64,000 nucleotides of DNA, taken from NCBI GenBank assembly GCA_010672585.1, contig JAAHGF010000002.1:124001-188000 (forward strand), read 5' to 3'. Positions within the stretch are counted from its first letter, which is position 1, and the number at the start of each line of letters is the position of its first letter. The notes beneath the pieces are model-generated. The model did not search any database, was not told where the DNA came from, and worked only from the letters and a program-made list of their open reading frames with translations. Below are positions 21,032-30,009 of the stretch, piece after piece. The position numbers were made by a program, and so were the translations under genes. This DNA comes from Okeania sp. SIO1I7. GTDB taxonomy: Bacteria; Cyanobacteriota; Cyanobacteriia; Cyanobacteriales; Microcoleaceae.

Positions 21032-21515
21032 ATGCCTCAAAAAAACTATCAGGACTTACCTGTTCGAGCCAAAAGAACAAGTAAACTTTATCATGTAGAC
21101 GATGGGAAAAAATATGATTTTTCAGCACCAGTAGCAGAGGTAGTTAGAAATCCTAAAAATTCTAGCCTTTGGGGTTTTGAAACTGACAGAGATTTTAATG
21201 CTGCTGTCAACCTGAAAAACTATGTGAATCAGTAGCTTGAGTTCCAAGCGATTTTAAGCCTGTGGAGAAGATAAGTTGCAGACTGCGGTCGGTGGTCTTC
21301 TGTGAAACAGGAAGCTAGCTCCAAAGCTCATGCAATCGTGTATGGGTAAGTTTGGGTAAGTTTAGTAGAACGGACTGAAAAATCTAACCACTGCAAAATG
21401 CGTGGTGACAACAGCTAATAATAACATGAAAGATTTTGACCCTGGAGGTGGTGTTACTATGGTAATGGGAACTAAAATTAACTTCGGAACTGAACAAGGA
21501 GAAATTCGAGTTTAA
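21032..21515 (+). pseudogene. Broken paralogue of the VWA protein C-terminal domain
   Basis: Two pieces resemble the end of the preceding VWA protein. 21032-21175 reads ...APVAEVVRNPKNSSLWG (compare AKVNPNPKDPNILG). 21375-21515 reads LKNLTTAKCVVTTANNNMKD...TKINFGTEQGEI (compare LQNLSNQTWVAIMANGESKN...TQINFGSVRGQI). Between them is a 199-bp IS fragment. Cutting at 21175/21375 restores one frame. Only the last 95 or so codons exist, so this was already a tail duplication or a deletion remnant before or during the IS event. Confidence 0.7.
21176..21374 (+). mobile_element. IS200/IS605-type fragment: TnpB tail plus right end
   Basis: The first codons carry the TnpB C-terminal motif TDRDFNAAVNLKNYVN, ending at a stop (21233-21235). 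About 135 bp of GC-richer sequence follow (GCCTGTGGAGAAGATAAG...TGAAACAGGAAGC...), ending with TGGGTAAGTTTGGGTAAG. In this IS group the region just after tnpB encodes the guide (omega) RNA and the right end, so this fragment may retain both. The left end, tnpA and most of tnpB are absent. Confidence 0.6.
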
Positions 21516-21659
21516 ATTTCCTTTCAAATTTTTTGACCAGAAAACATTAAACAACATTAGGAGAAACAACTTATCAAATCGACCAAGAGAAAGAGAATAT
21601 TCCAGATTTCAAGCCTCCTTATTGCAAGAGATACTGATAACTGATAACTGGTAACTGAA

Positions 21660-23015
21660 ATGACAAACACCATTGCTTTACTTGCTTATGACAGTAAAAA
21701 AGACAACTTAGTTGAATTTGTCAAACAACATCAAGTTGTGCTATCTCGCTATAAATTAATTGCCCCAGAAGACACTGCTCAATATCTTTTACAAGAAGCA
21801 GCTATAGAAATAAACTCTGTATTACCAATTTCCTTGGGAGGAGATGCTCAAATAGCAGCAGAAATAGCCACAGGAAATATTATTGCTGTTATCTGTTTAG
21901 TAGACTACTTATTTTCTCAATCTTATGAACCAGACCTCAAATTATTACTGCGTATTTGTCAGGTGCATAATGTTCCCATTGCGATTAATATTGCCACTGC
22001 TGAAGCAATTATTCATAGTTTCATTCAAGCTACTGTTGCCCACCTCATATTCAACCCTGTATCTGGTCAAGGCAATGCTCAACAAGAATTATTATTAATT
22101 AAGTCACTTCTCGAACCTCATCTACATTTACATATACACGAAACCACTATAAAACAAACAGCAGAAGAATTGACAAAAGTAGCGATCGCTAAACAAGCAG
22201 ATATCATTATTGCTTCTGGCGGTGATGGCACTGTTTCTGCCGTTGCTGGAGAATTAGTAAATACTGGTATTCCTTTGGGTGTAATTCCTAGAGGTACTGC
22301 CAATGCTTTTGGTATGGCTTTAGGAATTCCCAGCATTACACCAATTAGAAGTGCTTGTGATATTATCTTAGCAGGCAAAATTCGTACAATAGATGTTGGT
22401 CAGTGTAATGAGCGTACCATGGTTTTATTAGCAGGAGTGGGGTATGAAGCAGAAACTGTAGAGAGAGCAGATCGAGAAGCTAAAAACCGTTGGGGAGTGC
22501 TTGCTTATGTGATGGCAGGTTGGCAGCAACTAAACGAACAACAACTTTTTGATGTTGAAATAGAAATTGATGGTGTTACCAAAACCTTTGAAGCAGGTGC
22601 AATAACTATTGCCAATGCAGCTCCACCCACATCAGTTTTAGCTCAAGGTTTGGGAGAAGTGATTATGAATGATGGTTTATTAGAAGTAATGATTATTACC
22701 TCCAATAGTAGACTGCAAGCTGTTAATACTGTAGTTAGAATGTTCGGGTCAGGCATATTTAAAACTCCTGCTCAACATCAAGATACTATTGGTTTGCGAA
22801 CAAAGCAGGTAAAAGTTAGTACAGAACCACCGCAAAAAGTTGTACTTGACGGTGAAATTATTGGTACTACTCCAGTTGAAATTAAGTGTATTCCTGATGG
22901 TTTAATTGTGCTTGCTCCACCAACTAATGAAATTGAAGAAAAATCTGCCTGGAGTTTTCTATCTTTACCAACAAGAGTTAAAAATCAGGTTCTGCAAAAT
23001 GATGAGATAATTTAG
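21660..23015 (+). CDS. Methylglyoxal-synthase-like domain fused to YegS-type lipid kinase
   Basis: Residues about 1-125 look like methylglyoxal synthase (ALLAYDSKKDNLVEFVKQHQ, SLGGDAQIAAEIATG, HNVPIAINIATAEAII). Residues about 130-430 are a diacylglycerol-kinase catalytic domain of the YegS/BmrU type (FNPVSGQGNAQQEL, IIASGGDGTVSAVAGEL, GVIPRGTANAFGMALGIP). The kinase half would phosphorylate diacylglycerol or a related lipid at the membrane. The N-terminal half may act as a regulatory fold rather than an enzyme. The fusion is known to me from other cyanobacterial annotations. The C-terminal 25 residues are not conserved-looking. Single gene between repeats. Confidence 0.88.
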   Translation: MTNTIALLAYDSKKDNLVEFVKQHQVVLSRYKLIAPEDTAQYLLQEAAIEINSVLPISLGGDAQIAAEIATGNIIAVICLVDYLFSQSYEPDLKLLLRICQVHNVPIAINIATAEAIIHSFIQATVAHLIFNPVSGQGNAQQELLLIKSLLEPHLHLHIHETTIKQTAEELTKVAIAKQADIIIASGGDGTVSAVAGELVNTGIPLGVIPRGTANAFGMALGIPSITPIRSACDIILAGKIRTIDVGQCNERTMVLLAGVGYEAETVERADREAKNRWGVLAYVMAGWQQLNEQQLFDVEIEIDGVTKTFEAGAITIANAAPPTSVLAQGLGEVIMNDGLLEVMIITSNSRLQAVNTVVRMFGSGIFKTPAQHQDTIGLRTKQVKVSTEPPQKVVLDGEIIGTTPVEIKCIPDGLIVLAPPTNEIEEKSAWSFLSLPTRVKNQVLQNDEII

Positions 23016-23104
23016 AAGGAAGAAGGAACAAGAAAGACGGAAGAAGGAAAAATTTTGTGGGTTTTGGTGAATGAGTGTATGATATTAATCTTCATTACTT
23101 AGGA

Positions 23105-23340
23105 GTAAGCATGATTTGATGATTAAATCTAAAATAATTACCAGATAAAGGTTTTAGCCTTTTTAAGCATTGAAAAAGTACATGGTTTTCAGCTCTTCAT
23201 GCTCAAAAAGTTAGCATTTTTAGAAGAGTTGGGCAAAAAAATTCTCCCCTACTCCCCTACTCCCCTTTTCCCCTCCCCCTCCTGGGAGGGGAAAAGGGGT
23301 GGGTCCCCTACTCCTTAAAAAAGACTTTTTCAGCAAACCC
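23105..23340 (+). mobile_element. MITE-like family C, degenerate copy
   Basis: Shares GATTAAATCTAAA, GGTTTTAGCCTTTTT and CTCAAAAAGTTAGCATTTTT with the copies at 6460 and 50353. It ends AAGACTTTTTCAGCAAACCC. The left end is decayed and no clear target duplication remains. Internal CTACTCCC and CCTCCTGGGAGGGG blocks. It fills most of the gap 23016-23431. Confidence 0.55.
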
Positions 23341-23431
23341 TAAGTAGTCAGGAGGGAAGAAATTAGAGAAAAGTAGAGGTAATTTCAAAATTTCTTTGGT
23401 ACTGTAAATTCTTAAATTTTATAAAAAAATA

Positions 23432-24853
23432 ATGATCTACTCAGACAAAATCAATATTTCACAGCAACAACCTACAAAAGGTAACCATGCAATTGTAATT
23501 GGTGGTAGTATCGCAGGGTTATTAGCAGGGCGAATATTAACAAACCATTTTCAGCAAGTAACAATAGTAGAACGCGATCGCTTTCCCGAATATCCCCAAT
23601 TTCGGCATGGAGTACCTCAAAGTCATCATGTCCATGTACTATTATCCAAAGGTCAACAAATTTTAGAGCAACTGTTTCCTGGTTTAGTCAAAGATTTGGA
23701 AACTGCAGGTTCCCTAAAAATTGATTGGGCAGCAGAATTTCCCTGGTATAATTTATTTGGTTGGCAACCTCGGTTTCGTTCCGATATAAAAAGTTGTCTT
23801 TGTAGTCGCCATCTATTAGAGTGGTCAATACGCCGTCAATTAACTGCTAATTACAGCGTGCAATTCCTAGAAAGCACTCAGGTAAAAAACTTACTCAGCA
23901 ACGTTAATAACTCCAGAGTGACAGGAGTACGAATAAAGTCAAATTCTCACGAACAAGATTTAACTGCTGACTTAGTTGTTGATGCTAGTGGGCGAAATTC
24001 CTCTCTACCTAAATGGTTAACTGCTTTAGGTTATCAAGCTCCGGAAGAAACAGTAATAAATTCTTTTTTGGGCTATAGTAGTCGATGGTATAAGTGTCCA
24101 GAGGGTTTTCAGACAGATTGGAAAGTATTAGCAGTAGCAACAAAGCCACCCAATGATCAACGTGCGGGGATAATTTATTCGGTGGAAAACAATTTTTGGG
24201 TGACTACTCTTTATGGTATCAACAAAGATTATCCTCCTACTGATGAAGTTGGTTTTCTAGAATTTGCCCGTAGTTTGCGAAATCCCATTGTCTACGAATT
24301 TATTAAAGATGCTCAACCCATTTCCCCAGTTTATAGCTACCGACGTACGGAAAATCGCCTCAGTCATTACGATAAATTATCAAGACTACCAGATGGTATT
24401 ATTGCTATAGGTGATGCAGTATGTTGCTTCAATCCTGTTTATGGTCAAGGTATGACTGTAGCTGCTTTAGGAGCGGTCGCTCTCGATCAGTGCTTGCAAA
24501 GTAATCCCAGTCTTAAAGGTTTCAGCAAGTATTTCCAGAAGCAACTTGCTCAAGTAAATTCTGTCCCTTGGTTAATGGCAACTGCGGAAGACTTACGTTG
24601 GCCAGGTACAGAAGGTGCCAAACCAGACTGGATGACAAGATTAATACAGCAATATTTAGACCAGGTATTGCGGCTTTCAGTAGAGTACCCGGAAGTTTAT
24701 CAGAAATATATAGTAGTCATGCAACTGACTCAACCTCCAAAAATTCTGTTTCAACCCGATATTATGGCAAAAATATTGGCGCAGATTATCAAAAACAATC
24801 AACAATTTGAGCCAACAGATCGAGAGCAAAATATTCCTAAACTACTTTGCTAA
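23432..24853 (+). CDS. FAD-dependent oxidoreductase, monooxygenase/halogenase-like
   Basis: A flavoprotein of 473 residues. The N-terminal dinucleotide fold is VIGGSIAGLLAGR (about 22-34) followed by VERDRFPEY. 'RHGVPQSHHVHVLLSKGQQ' resembles tetracycline-type and geranylgeranyl-reductase-related monooxygenases. A second FAD motif, GIIAIGDAVCCFNPVYGQGM (about 324-343), binds the ribityl-phosphate and is well kept. The lysine-and-tryptophan pattern of true flavin halogenases (WxWxIP) is not seen. Its neighbour on the other strand is the oxoamine synthase locus, so a role in oxidising that product is possible but inferred. Confidence 0.82.
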   Translation: MIYSDKINISQQQPTKGNHAIVIGGSIAGLLAGRILTNHFQQVTIVERDRFPEYPQFRHGVPQSHHVHVLLSKGQQILEQLFPGLVKDLETAGSLKIDWAAEFPWYNLFGWQPRFRSDIKSCLCSRHLLEWSIRRQLTANYSVQFLESTQVKNLLSNVNNSRVTGVRIKSNSHEQDLTADLVVDASGRNSSLPKWLTALGYQAPEETVINSFLGYSSRWYKCPEGFQTDWKVLAVATKPPNDQRAGIIYSVENNFWVTTLYGINKDYPPTDEVGFLEFARSLRNPIVYEFIKDAQPISPVYSYRRTENRLSHYDKLSRLPDGIIAIGDAVCCFNPVYGQGMTVAALGAVALDQCLQSNPSLKGFSKYFQKQLAQVNSVPWLMATAEDLRWPGTEGAKPDWMTRLIQQYLDQVLRLSVEYPEVYQKYIVVMQLTQPPKILFQPDIMAKILAQIIKNNQQFEPTDREQNIPKLLC

Positions 24854-24910
24854 ATATATCGCTATGCGGAAGGCAAAAGTTCAAGAATTTAGAATTTAGA
24901 ATTTAGAATT

Positions 24911-25013
24911 TAGAATTACCTCTTCTTTTCAAGGAGAGGATTGACTAATTATGAAAATTTTTATTTATTATCCCCTTAAAAGGGGAGGCTTTAAACCATA
25001 ATATTTCGGTAAA
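24911..25013 (-). repeat. Dispersed repeat family A, short copy
   Basis: Reverse-oriented family A ends: GAATTACCTCTTCTTTTCAAGG ... CCCCTTAAAAGGGGAGGC ... ATATTTCGGTAA. The GTAGGGTGGGATGG core is missing. Part of the non-coding stretch 24854-25328. Confidence 0.55.
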
Positions 25014-25174
25014 AGTTTATGACAGAAGATTTTCAGCTTGTACCAGTTTCAATGACGTATTTGCGTAGTGCTATAACTTTCATTCTTCAATCCGAATAGC
25101 TAATAGTTAATTGTATCCTTGATAACTAGCTATTATATCATGTCAGCTTGAATGCTCATAATAAAAAATGAAAT

Positions 25175-25284
25175 TTGGTAGGTTGAGTTGAAGAATGTTA
25201 GCGCCAGCTTATCCGTTAGGATAAACCCAACATCATGTAGGTTTTTGTTGGGTTTCGCACTTAGCTCAACCCAACCTACAGTCT
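25175..25284. mobile_element. MITE-like family F element
   Basis: Imperfect inverted ends GTAGGTTGAGTTGA and CTCAACCCAACCTAC surround AACCCAACATC...TTTTTGTTGGGTTTCGC, itself a stem. This TAGGTTGGGTTGAG-type small element is common in cyanobacterial genomes. Only one copy in this window, 45 bp from the end of the oxoamine synthase gene. Confidence 0.6.
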
Positions 25285-25328
25285 TATGTCTAAATTATCT
25301 AGACATGATATTAGCCATCAGTTTGCTA

Positions 25329-26963
25329 CTAAATATCCATATTCCTCAGCTCTTCCGCAAGAGCATCTACAGTGAAGCGAATTTGCTCCTCTGTATGATT
25401 ACAAGTTATAAAAAAGCGCAGTCGAGCTGCATTATGTGGCACAGACGGATAAAACATAAACGGTACATTAATCCCTCGCTTAAATAAATTTTGGGATAAT
25501 AGTACAGACTTAATAGACTCACCCACAATAATAGGTATCACTGGAGAATCTTTACTCATACCAGTATTCAAACCTCGTTCGCGAGCGCACTCCAAAAATA
25601 GTCGAGACCTTTCTTGCAGTTGTGCTACCCTTTCCGGTTCCGCCTTCAACAGACGAATAGCTGCTAATACTGATGCTGCATCTGGTGGGGAAATACCTAC
25701 ACTATAGACAAATCCTGGAGAAGTATATTTAAGATATTCTACTAATGCTTTGCTACCAGCAATATAACCACCACAACTAGCAAAAGATTTACTTAAAGTA
25801 CCCATCCATAGATCGATATCATTGGGGTTAACCCCAAAATACTCACTAATACCCCGACCATACTTGCCAATGGTACCGATAGAATGAGCCTCATCTACCA
25901 TCAGAAAAGCTTTGTAACGTTGTTTAATCTCAATAAATTTCGGTAAATCTGGAATATCACCATCTGTACTATACACACCTTCTATAGCAATAAGTATCCG
26001 TTTATAACGATGACGGCGATCGCTCAATAACCTATCCAAAGCTTGCCAGTCATTATGAGGAAAAGCAATAATAGTTGCTCCCGATAATAAACAACCTTGG
26101 AAAATACTATTATGGCTCAAAGAGTCATGGAGAATTAAATCATTTTGTCCGAACAAATGACTAATAGTAGTTACATTAGTCGCATGACCCCCAACATAAA
26201 CAATACTATCTTCTACGCCGATAAAATCAGCAATTTCTCTTTCCAATTCCTGATGTAATGGCTTTTCTCCTGATAATAACCTACTGGCAGAAACAGAAGT
26301 CCCATAGCGATCGATAGCTTCCTTCGCAGCATTAGATACTAAAGGGTCGCCACACATACCTAAATAATTGTAGGTCGCATAATTAACCAATTCCCTACCA
26401 CCGATAACTGTGGTATTATTATTAATCCGTTCTTGAGGTATAAAAAACGGATTACCAATACCTGTAGCATTAATTTCTGCCATTTGCTTTTGCAGTTGCA
26501 GATATTCTGGGTACAGGTCAAAGTTATAATACTCTAAAGGAATTTCTTCAGTTTCAATAGTTGGATTAGAAGTTGAGACCTCAGCCTCATCTTCTAATTT
26601 TTTGTGAATATTTGGCCCTGTATCCTGGGTGGTATCTTCCACTAAATATTCAGCTAAAGCTTCAATAGTGGGATAATCCAATAATAGAGTCGGAGGAAGT
26701 CGCCGACCGAGAAGATTTTCTAGTTCTCCAGAAAGATTGACCACTTCAATTGAGTTAAGACCATAATCAATAAAATCCCGCTCAATATCTATCTCATGGA
26801 TATCAAGTTCTAGTCTTTCGGCCAATTGGGATACCAACCAGGACTTAATAGTTTCTATAGATGGAGATAATTGTGGGACTTGCAAAGCAGGGTCTGGATC
26901 GTTTTTTACTAAAGACAGATGTTGGCTGTCTTTCTCATTCGTAAGCTGGTTCAACAGTTTCAT
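25329..26963 (-). CDS. Acyl carrier domain fused to alpha-oxoamine synthase
   Basis: A protein of 544 residues. An acyl-carrier domain occupies about 35-110, with the phosphopantetheine serine in DYGLNSIEVV (Ser71). After an acidic linker (111-140) comes a complete PLP-dependent alpha-oxoamine synthase (about 145-540) like BioF or serine palmitoyltransferase. Visible there are His284 (HDSLSHNS), DEAH (357-360) and the PLP lysine in TLSKSFASCGG (Lys392). It would condense an amino acid with an acyl group tethered to its own carrier domain, releasing CO2 and an alpha-amino ketone. The carrier fusion recalls PigH-type enzymes of prodiginine synthesis. The downstream gene on the same strand is the fatty-acyl-AMP ligase's partner by logic, although 840 bp separate them. 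Confidence 0.88.
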   Translation of the reverse strand: MKLLNQLTNEKDSQHLSLVKNDPDPALQVPQLSPSIETIKSWLVSQLAERLELDIHEIDIERDFIDYGLNSIEVVNLSGELENLLGRRLPPTLLLDYPTIEALAEYLVEDTTQDTGPNIHKKLEDEAEVSTSNPTIETEEIPLEYYNFDLYPEYLQLQKQMAEINATGIGNPFFIPQERINNNTTVIGGRELVNYATYNYLGMCGDPLVSNAAKEAIDRYGTSVSASRLLSGEKPLHQELEREIADFIGVEDSIVYVGGHATNVTTISHLFGQNDLILHDSLSHNSIFQGCLLSGATIIAFPHNDWQALDRLLSDRRHRYKRILIAIEGVYSTDGDIPDLPKFIEIKQRYKAFLMVDEAHSIGTIGKYGRGISEYFGVNPNDIDLWMGTLSKSFASCGGYIAGSKALVEYLKYTSPGFVYSVGISPPDAASVLAAIRLLKAEPERVAQLQERSRLFLECARERGLNTGMSKDSPVIPIIVGESIKSVLLSQNLFKRGINVPFMFYPSVPHNAARLRFFITCNHTEEQIRFTVDALAEELRNMDI

Positions 26964-27058
26964 TGTTCACTCCTGCACCACGTTAAAATTGCTCATAACT
27001 CAGTTTTTTCTAGTAGCTTATAGGGAATAGCATATATTGGGGTCAAAAATCCCTCTAA

Positions 27059-27213
27059 GAGGTTGTCTGAGAAGTCTCTTATGCTACATCACTCGCCCCC
27101 GCGCATCCCCCGCGCATTGGGGGACTTTTACCAGCTAATGGATTCTTATTCCCCCCAGAATTGGGGGGATAGGGGGGCAAAATTCAGTATTAAACAACTT
27201 TTCAGATATCCTC
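27059..27213 (+). mobile_element. MITE-like family D element, 3-bp duplication
   Basis: Ends GAGGTTGTCTGAGAAGT and ACTTTTCAGATATCCTC are imperfect inverted repeats, flanked on both sides by TAA (27056-27058 and 27214-27216). The interior carries CGCCCCCGCGCATCCCCC and CCCCCCAGAATTGGGGGG hairpins. A second copy in opposite orientation lies at 29743-29994, so the ligase gene sits between the two. A 3-bp duplication and such ends suit an IS5-like transposase acting in trans (inference). Confidence 0.75.
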
Positions 27214-27383
27214 TAAAAAATCAGAAATCCAGTTTCCGAATTACTTGGATGAGATTTTGACTTGTGACAATTACCTGAAATAGCCAACTATTTTAACTTA
27301 TTGACCACCCCAAAAAAACACTGGGGAAGCCATGATGGTTATGTGCCATTATCTTATACGAAGTAGGAAGAAGGAGCTATGGG

Positions 27384-27560
27384 GAAGTCAGAAGTCAGAA
27401 GTCAGAAGTCAGAAGTTAAATCAAGTCAAAAGTCAAAAGTTAGAAGTTAAATCAAGTCAAAAGTCAAAAGTCAACAGTCAACAGTTAGAAGTTAGAAGTT
27501 AAATCAAGTCAAAAGTTAAAAGTCAACAGTTAGAAGTTAGAAGTCAACAGTTAGAAGTAA
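27384..27560 (+). repeat. Heptamer tandem tract (AGTCAGA/AGTCAAA type)
   Basis: Degenerate seven-base units AGTCAGA, AGTCAAA, AGTTAGA and AGTTAAA repeat for about 175 bp. They match the style of cyanobacterial STRR heptamers. The rest of 27214-27801 is AT-rich and has no gene. Confidence 0.8.
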
Positions 27561-27801
27561 TACCAATTACCAAAAGTAATGCTATACTTCAACAGTCAAA
27601 TACTTAACAAGATTAAAAGTTTGTTTTTGACAATTATTAGTTGGTTAGTATAGATTTTCCCTACTTTTTCTCTCCCTACACCTCCCATACTTCCCACACT
27701 TTCTCACCCAATCAGACATATAATTCTTTTTGAGAAATGGTATAATCCCTGACTAACTTTGAGCATTTATAATAGCTTTACGGGCAAGTCAAAAGTTAGA
27801 A

Positions 27802-29565
27802 TTAAAAGTTAAATACCTTTAAAGTTCCTGCCAAAAAGCCATCACGACAGGCATAGCGCTGAATTTTACCACTAGAAGTCTTAGGAATAGCTCCTGGTTT
27901 GAGCAATAATACCTGATAAGTCTGTAAGTCGTGATTTCTTGATATAACTCGTTGGATAGATTTGATTAAATCCTGAGAAGAATTGGAACTTTCCGTCAAG
28001 AGATTGCCATTACGCCGACCAACTTCCCGAAAATTACGTTCCACCTCAGCCACCACCACTAAATGTTCTTCCCCTGCAACCTCTACTGAAAACCCGGCCA
28101 CACAACCTGGTCTAATCATGGGATGACTTTGCTCAACTGTCCATTCAATATCTTGGGGATAGTGATTCCGACCATTAATAATAATCACATCCTTCAGACG
28201 ACCCGTCACAAATAATTCCCCACCCTCCAGAAACCCTAAATCTCCAGTTCTCATAAATGGTTTTTGTGGCAGAGCATCTCTGATACAAGCTTCAAAAGTT
28301 TGCTTTGTTTCCTCTGGTTTGCGCCAATAACCCTCAGCAATACTTGGCCCCGATACCCAAATTTCTCCAACTTCACCCTCGGTACAGAGAGTTAATTTTT
28401 CTGGATGGACAATTTTAATCTGTTGGTCTGGTAAAGTTTGACCGCAACCAACTAATGTTTTTGTTGCTTCAGTTTCTGAAGTAGCTGAAATAATCTGATT
28501 TTGTTCTAATGCGTTAGTCGCAATAGTAGTTTGAATTGGTGGGGCAAGTTTATCGCCTCCAGAAATTATGAGGGTAGCTTCTGCCATCCCGTAACAAGGA
28601 TAAAAAGCTTCTCGACGGAAACCACAAACTTCAAAAGTTTTGGCAAATCTTTCTAACACTTCAGCACTAATAGGTTCAGCACCATTAAATGCCACTTCCC
28701 AACTACTTAAGTCCAAATTTTGAATCTGTTCGGCCTTAATTTTACGGACACACAGATCGTAAGCAAAGTTAGGTCCGCCACTGGTAGTCCCTTGATGTTG
28801 AGAAATAGCTTGTAGCCAGCGCACTGGACTTTGCAGAAACATTAACGGAGACATTAAAACTACTGGAAATGCTCCATATAAGGGTTGCACTATCCCACCA
28901 ATTAAACCCATATCGTGGTAAGGAGGCAGCCAGATTACTCCTTTGCTTTCTACAGAATGTCCAAAACATCGATGAATCATACTTGAGTTATGCAAAAGGT
29001 TTTGGTGAGTAATCATTACTCCTTTTGGTGTGGCTGTGGAACCGGAGGTATATTGGAGGAAGGCAAGGGTATTTTCGTTGATATTAGGTTCAAGCCATTT
29101 TTCTGCAAAATTGTCTGAAATATGGTCAGTGGCTAACCAACCTAAATTATTCAATTCTGGGGTTTCTGAGGCACGACGTTCTAGGGTGGAGATGATAGAT
29201 TTAGTTGTTAGAGCTACTTTGGCCTCTGTATCTTTAATAATTGTTTGAATGCGGGCCAGGGAGCGATTTGGTCTAGGGGGATAAGCGGGAACTGCGATAA
29301 TTCCAGCATAAAGACATCCAAAAAAGGCGCTAATATACTCTAGTCCCGGTTGATAGATGAGTAAAGCACGTTCTCCTGGTGGACATACTGATTGGAGATA
29401 GGCAGCGATCGCTCGTGAATGTTGTTCTAGTTGTTGATAGGTGAGGCTAATTGTGTCTGTTTCTCCGTCTACTAAAAAGGTATAAGCTATTTGTTTGGGG
29501 TTTTCGATAGCTCTGTTTTGTAATAAATCTACTAATGTTTTAATTTTTTTATCTATAATATTCAT
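27802..29565 (-). CDS. Fatty-acyl-AMP ligase
   Basis: A 587-residue adenylating enzyme of the FAAL type, which activates a fatty acid as acyl-AMP and passes it to a carrier protein rather than to CoA. The AMP-binding P-loop is YTSGSTATPKGVMITH (about 171-186). Further motifs are GGPNFAYDLCVRK, YGMAEATLIISGG and FMRTGDLGFLEGGELFVTGR, with a C-terminal KTSSGKIQRYACR lysine motif. The overall sequence fits FAALs (full length about 580). In context its acceptor would be the carrier domain of the oxoamine synthase. ATG start; the gene lies between two inverted family D elements. Confidence 0.9.
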   Translation of the reverse strand: MNIIDKKIKTLVDLLQNRAIENPKQIAYTFLVDGETDTISLTYQQLEQHSRAIAAYLQSVCPPGERALLIYQPGLEYISAFFGCLYAGIIAVPAYPPRPNRSLARIQTIIKDTEAKVALTTKSIISTLERRASETPELNNLGWLATDHISDNFAEKWLEPNINENTLAFLQYTSGSTATPKGVMITHQNLLHNSSMIHRCFGHSVESKGVIWLPPYHDMGLIGGIVQPLYGAFPVVLMSPLMFLQSPVRWLQAISQHQGTTSGGPNFAYDLCVRKIKAEQIQNLDLSSWEVAFNGAEPISAEVLERFAKTFEVCGFRREAFYPCYGMAEATLIISGGDKLAPPIQTTIATNALEQNQIISATSETEATKTLVGCGQTLPDQQIKIVHPEKLTLCTEGEVGEIWVSGPSIAEGYWRKPEETKQTFEACIRDALPQKPFMRTGDLGFLEGGELFVTGRLKDVIIINGRNHYPQDIEWTVEQSHPMIRPGCVAGFSVEVAGEEHLVVVAEVERNFREVGRRNGNLLTESSNSSQDLIKSIQRVISRNHDLQTYQVLLLKPGAIPKTSSGKIQRYACRDGFLAGTLKVFNF

Positions 29566-29742
29566 TTGATTTTTGATAGAAAAAGCCAGGGTTCGAGCAA
29601 TTAATTTATACCAGAAGAAAGGAAGAAGTAAGAAGGAGGTTTTAGTTATCTATGATATATTTCCCTGGGTTGGCTTTTGATTAAAAGTCGATCTAAAGTT
29701 GCCAAAATATATCAATTTATTAATATTAGAGCTATTATTTAA

Positions 29743-29994
29743 GAGGATATCTGAAAAGTTTTTTGATACTGAATTTTGCCCCCCGAGCAAGCCAACTTTG
29801 GGGGGAACAAGAGTCAATTTGCGTCTAAAAGTCCCCCAATTTTGGGGGATGCGCGGGGGCTTGGACACTGAATTTTGCCCCCCGAGCAAGCCAACTTTGG
29901 GGGGAACAAGAGTCAATTTGCATCTAAAAGTCCCCCAAAATTGGGGGATGCGCGGGGGCGAGTGATGAGCATAAAGGACTTCTTAGACAACCTC
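29743..29994 (-). mobile_element. MITE-like family D element, second copy
   Basis: Same ends as the 27059 copy in the opposite orientation (GAGGATATCTGAAAAGTT ... GACTTCTTAGACAACCTC), flanked by TAA on both sides (29740-29742 and 29995-29997). It contains a direct 98-bp internal duplication (GCCCCCCGAGCAAGCCAAC ... GGGGGATGCGCGGGGGC twice). It separates the ligase from the divergent SDR gene, whose ATG is 15 bp from its edge, so it must supply or displace that gene's promoter. Confidence 0.75.
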
Positions 29995-30009
29995 TAAGTC
30001 TCAAATAAA

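Noticed and set aside
23432-24853. Flavin-dependent halogenase
   Set aside because: The FAD motifs fit but the tryptophan motif characteristic of such halogenases is not seen, so only a general FAD oxidoreductase is called.
29650-29965. Overlapping 88-codon open frames on both strands
   Set aside because: They lie inside the family D element and come from its internal duplication.
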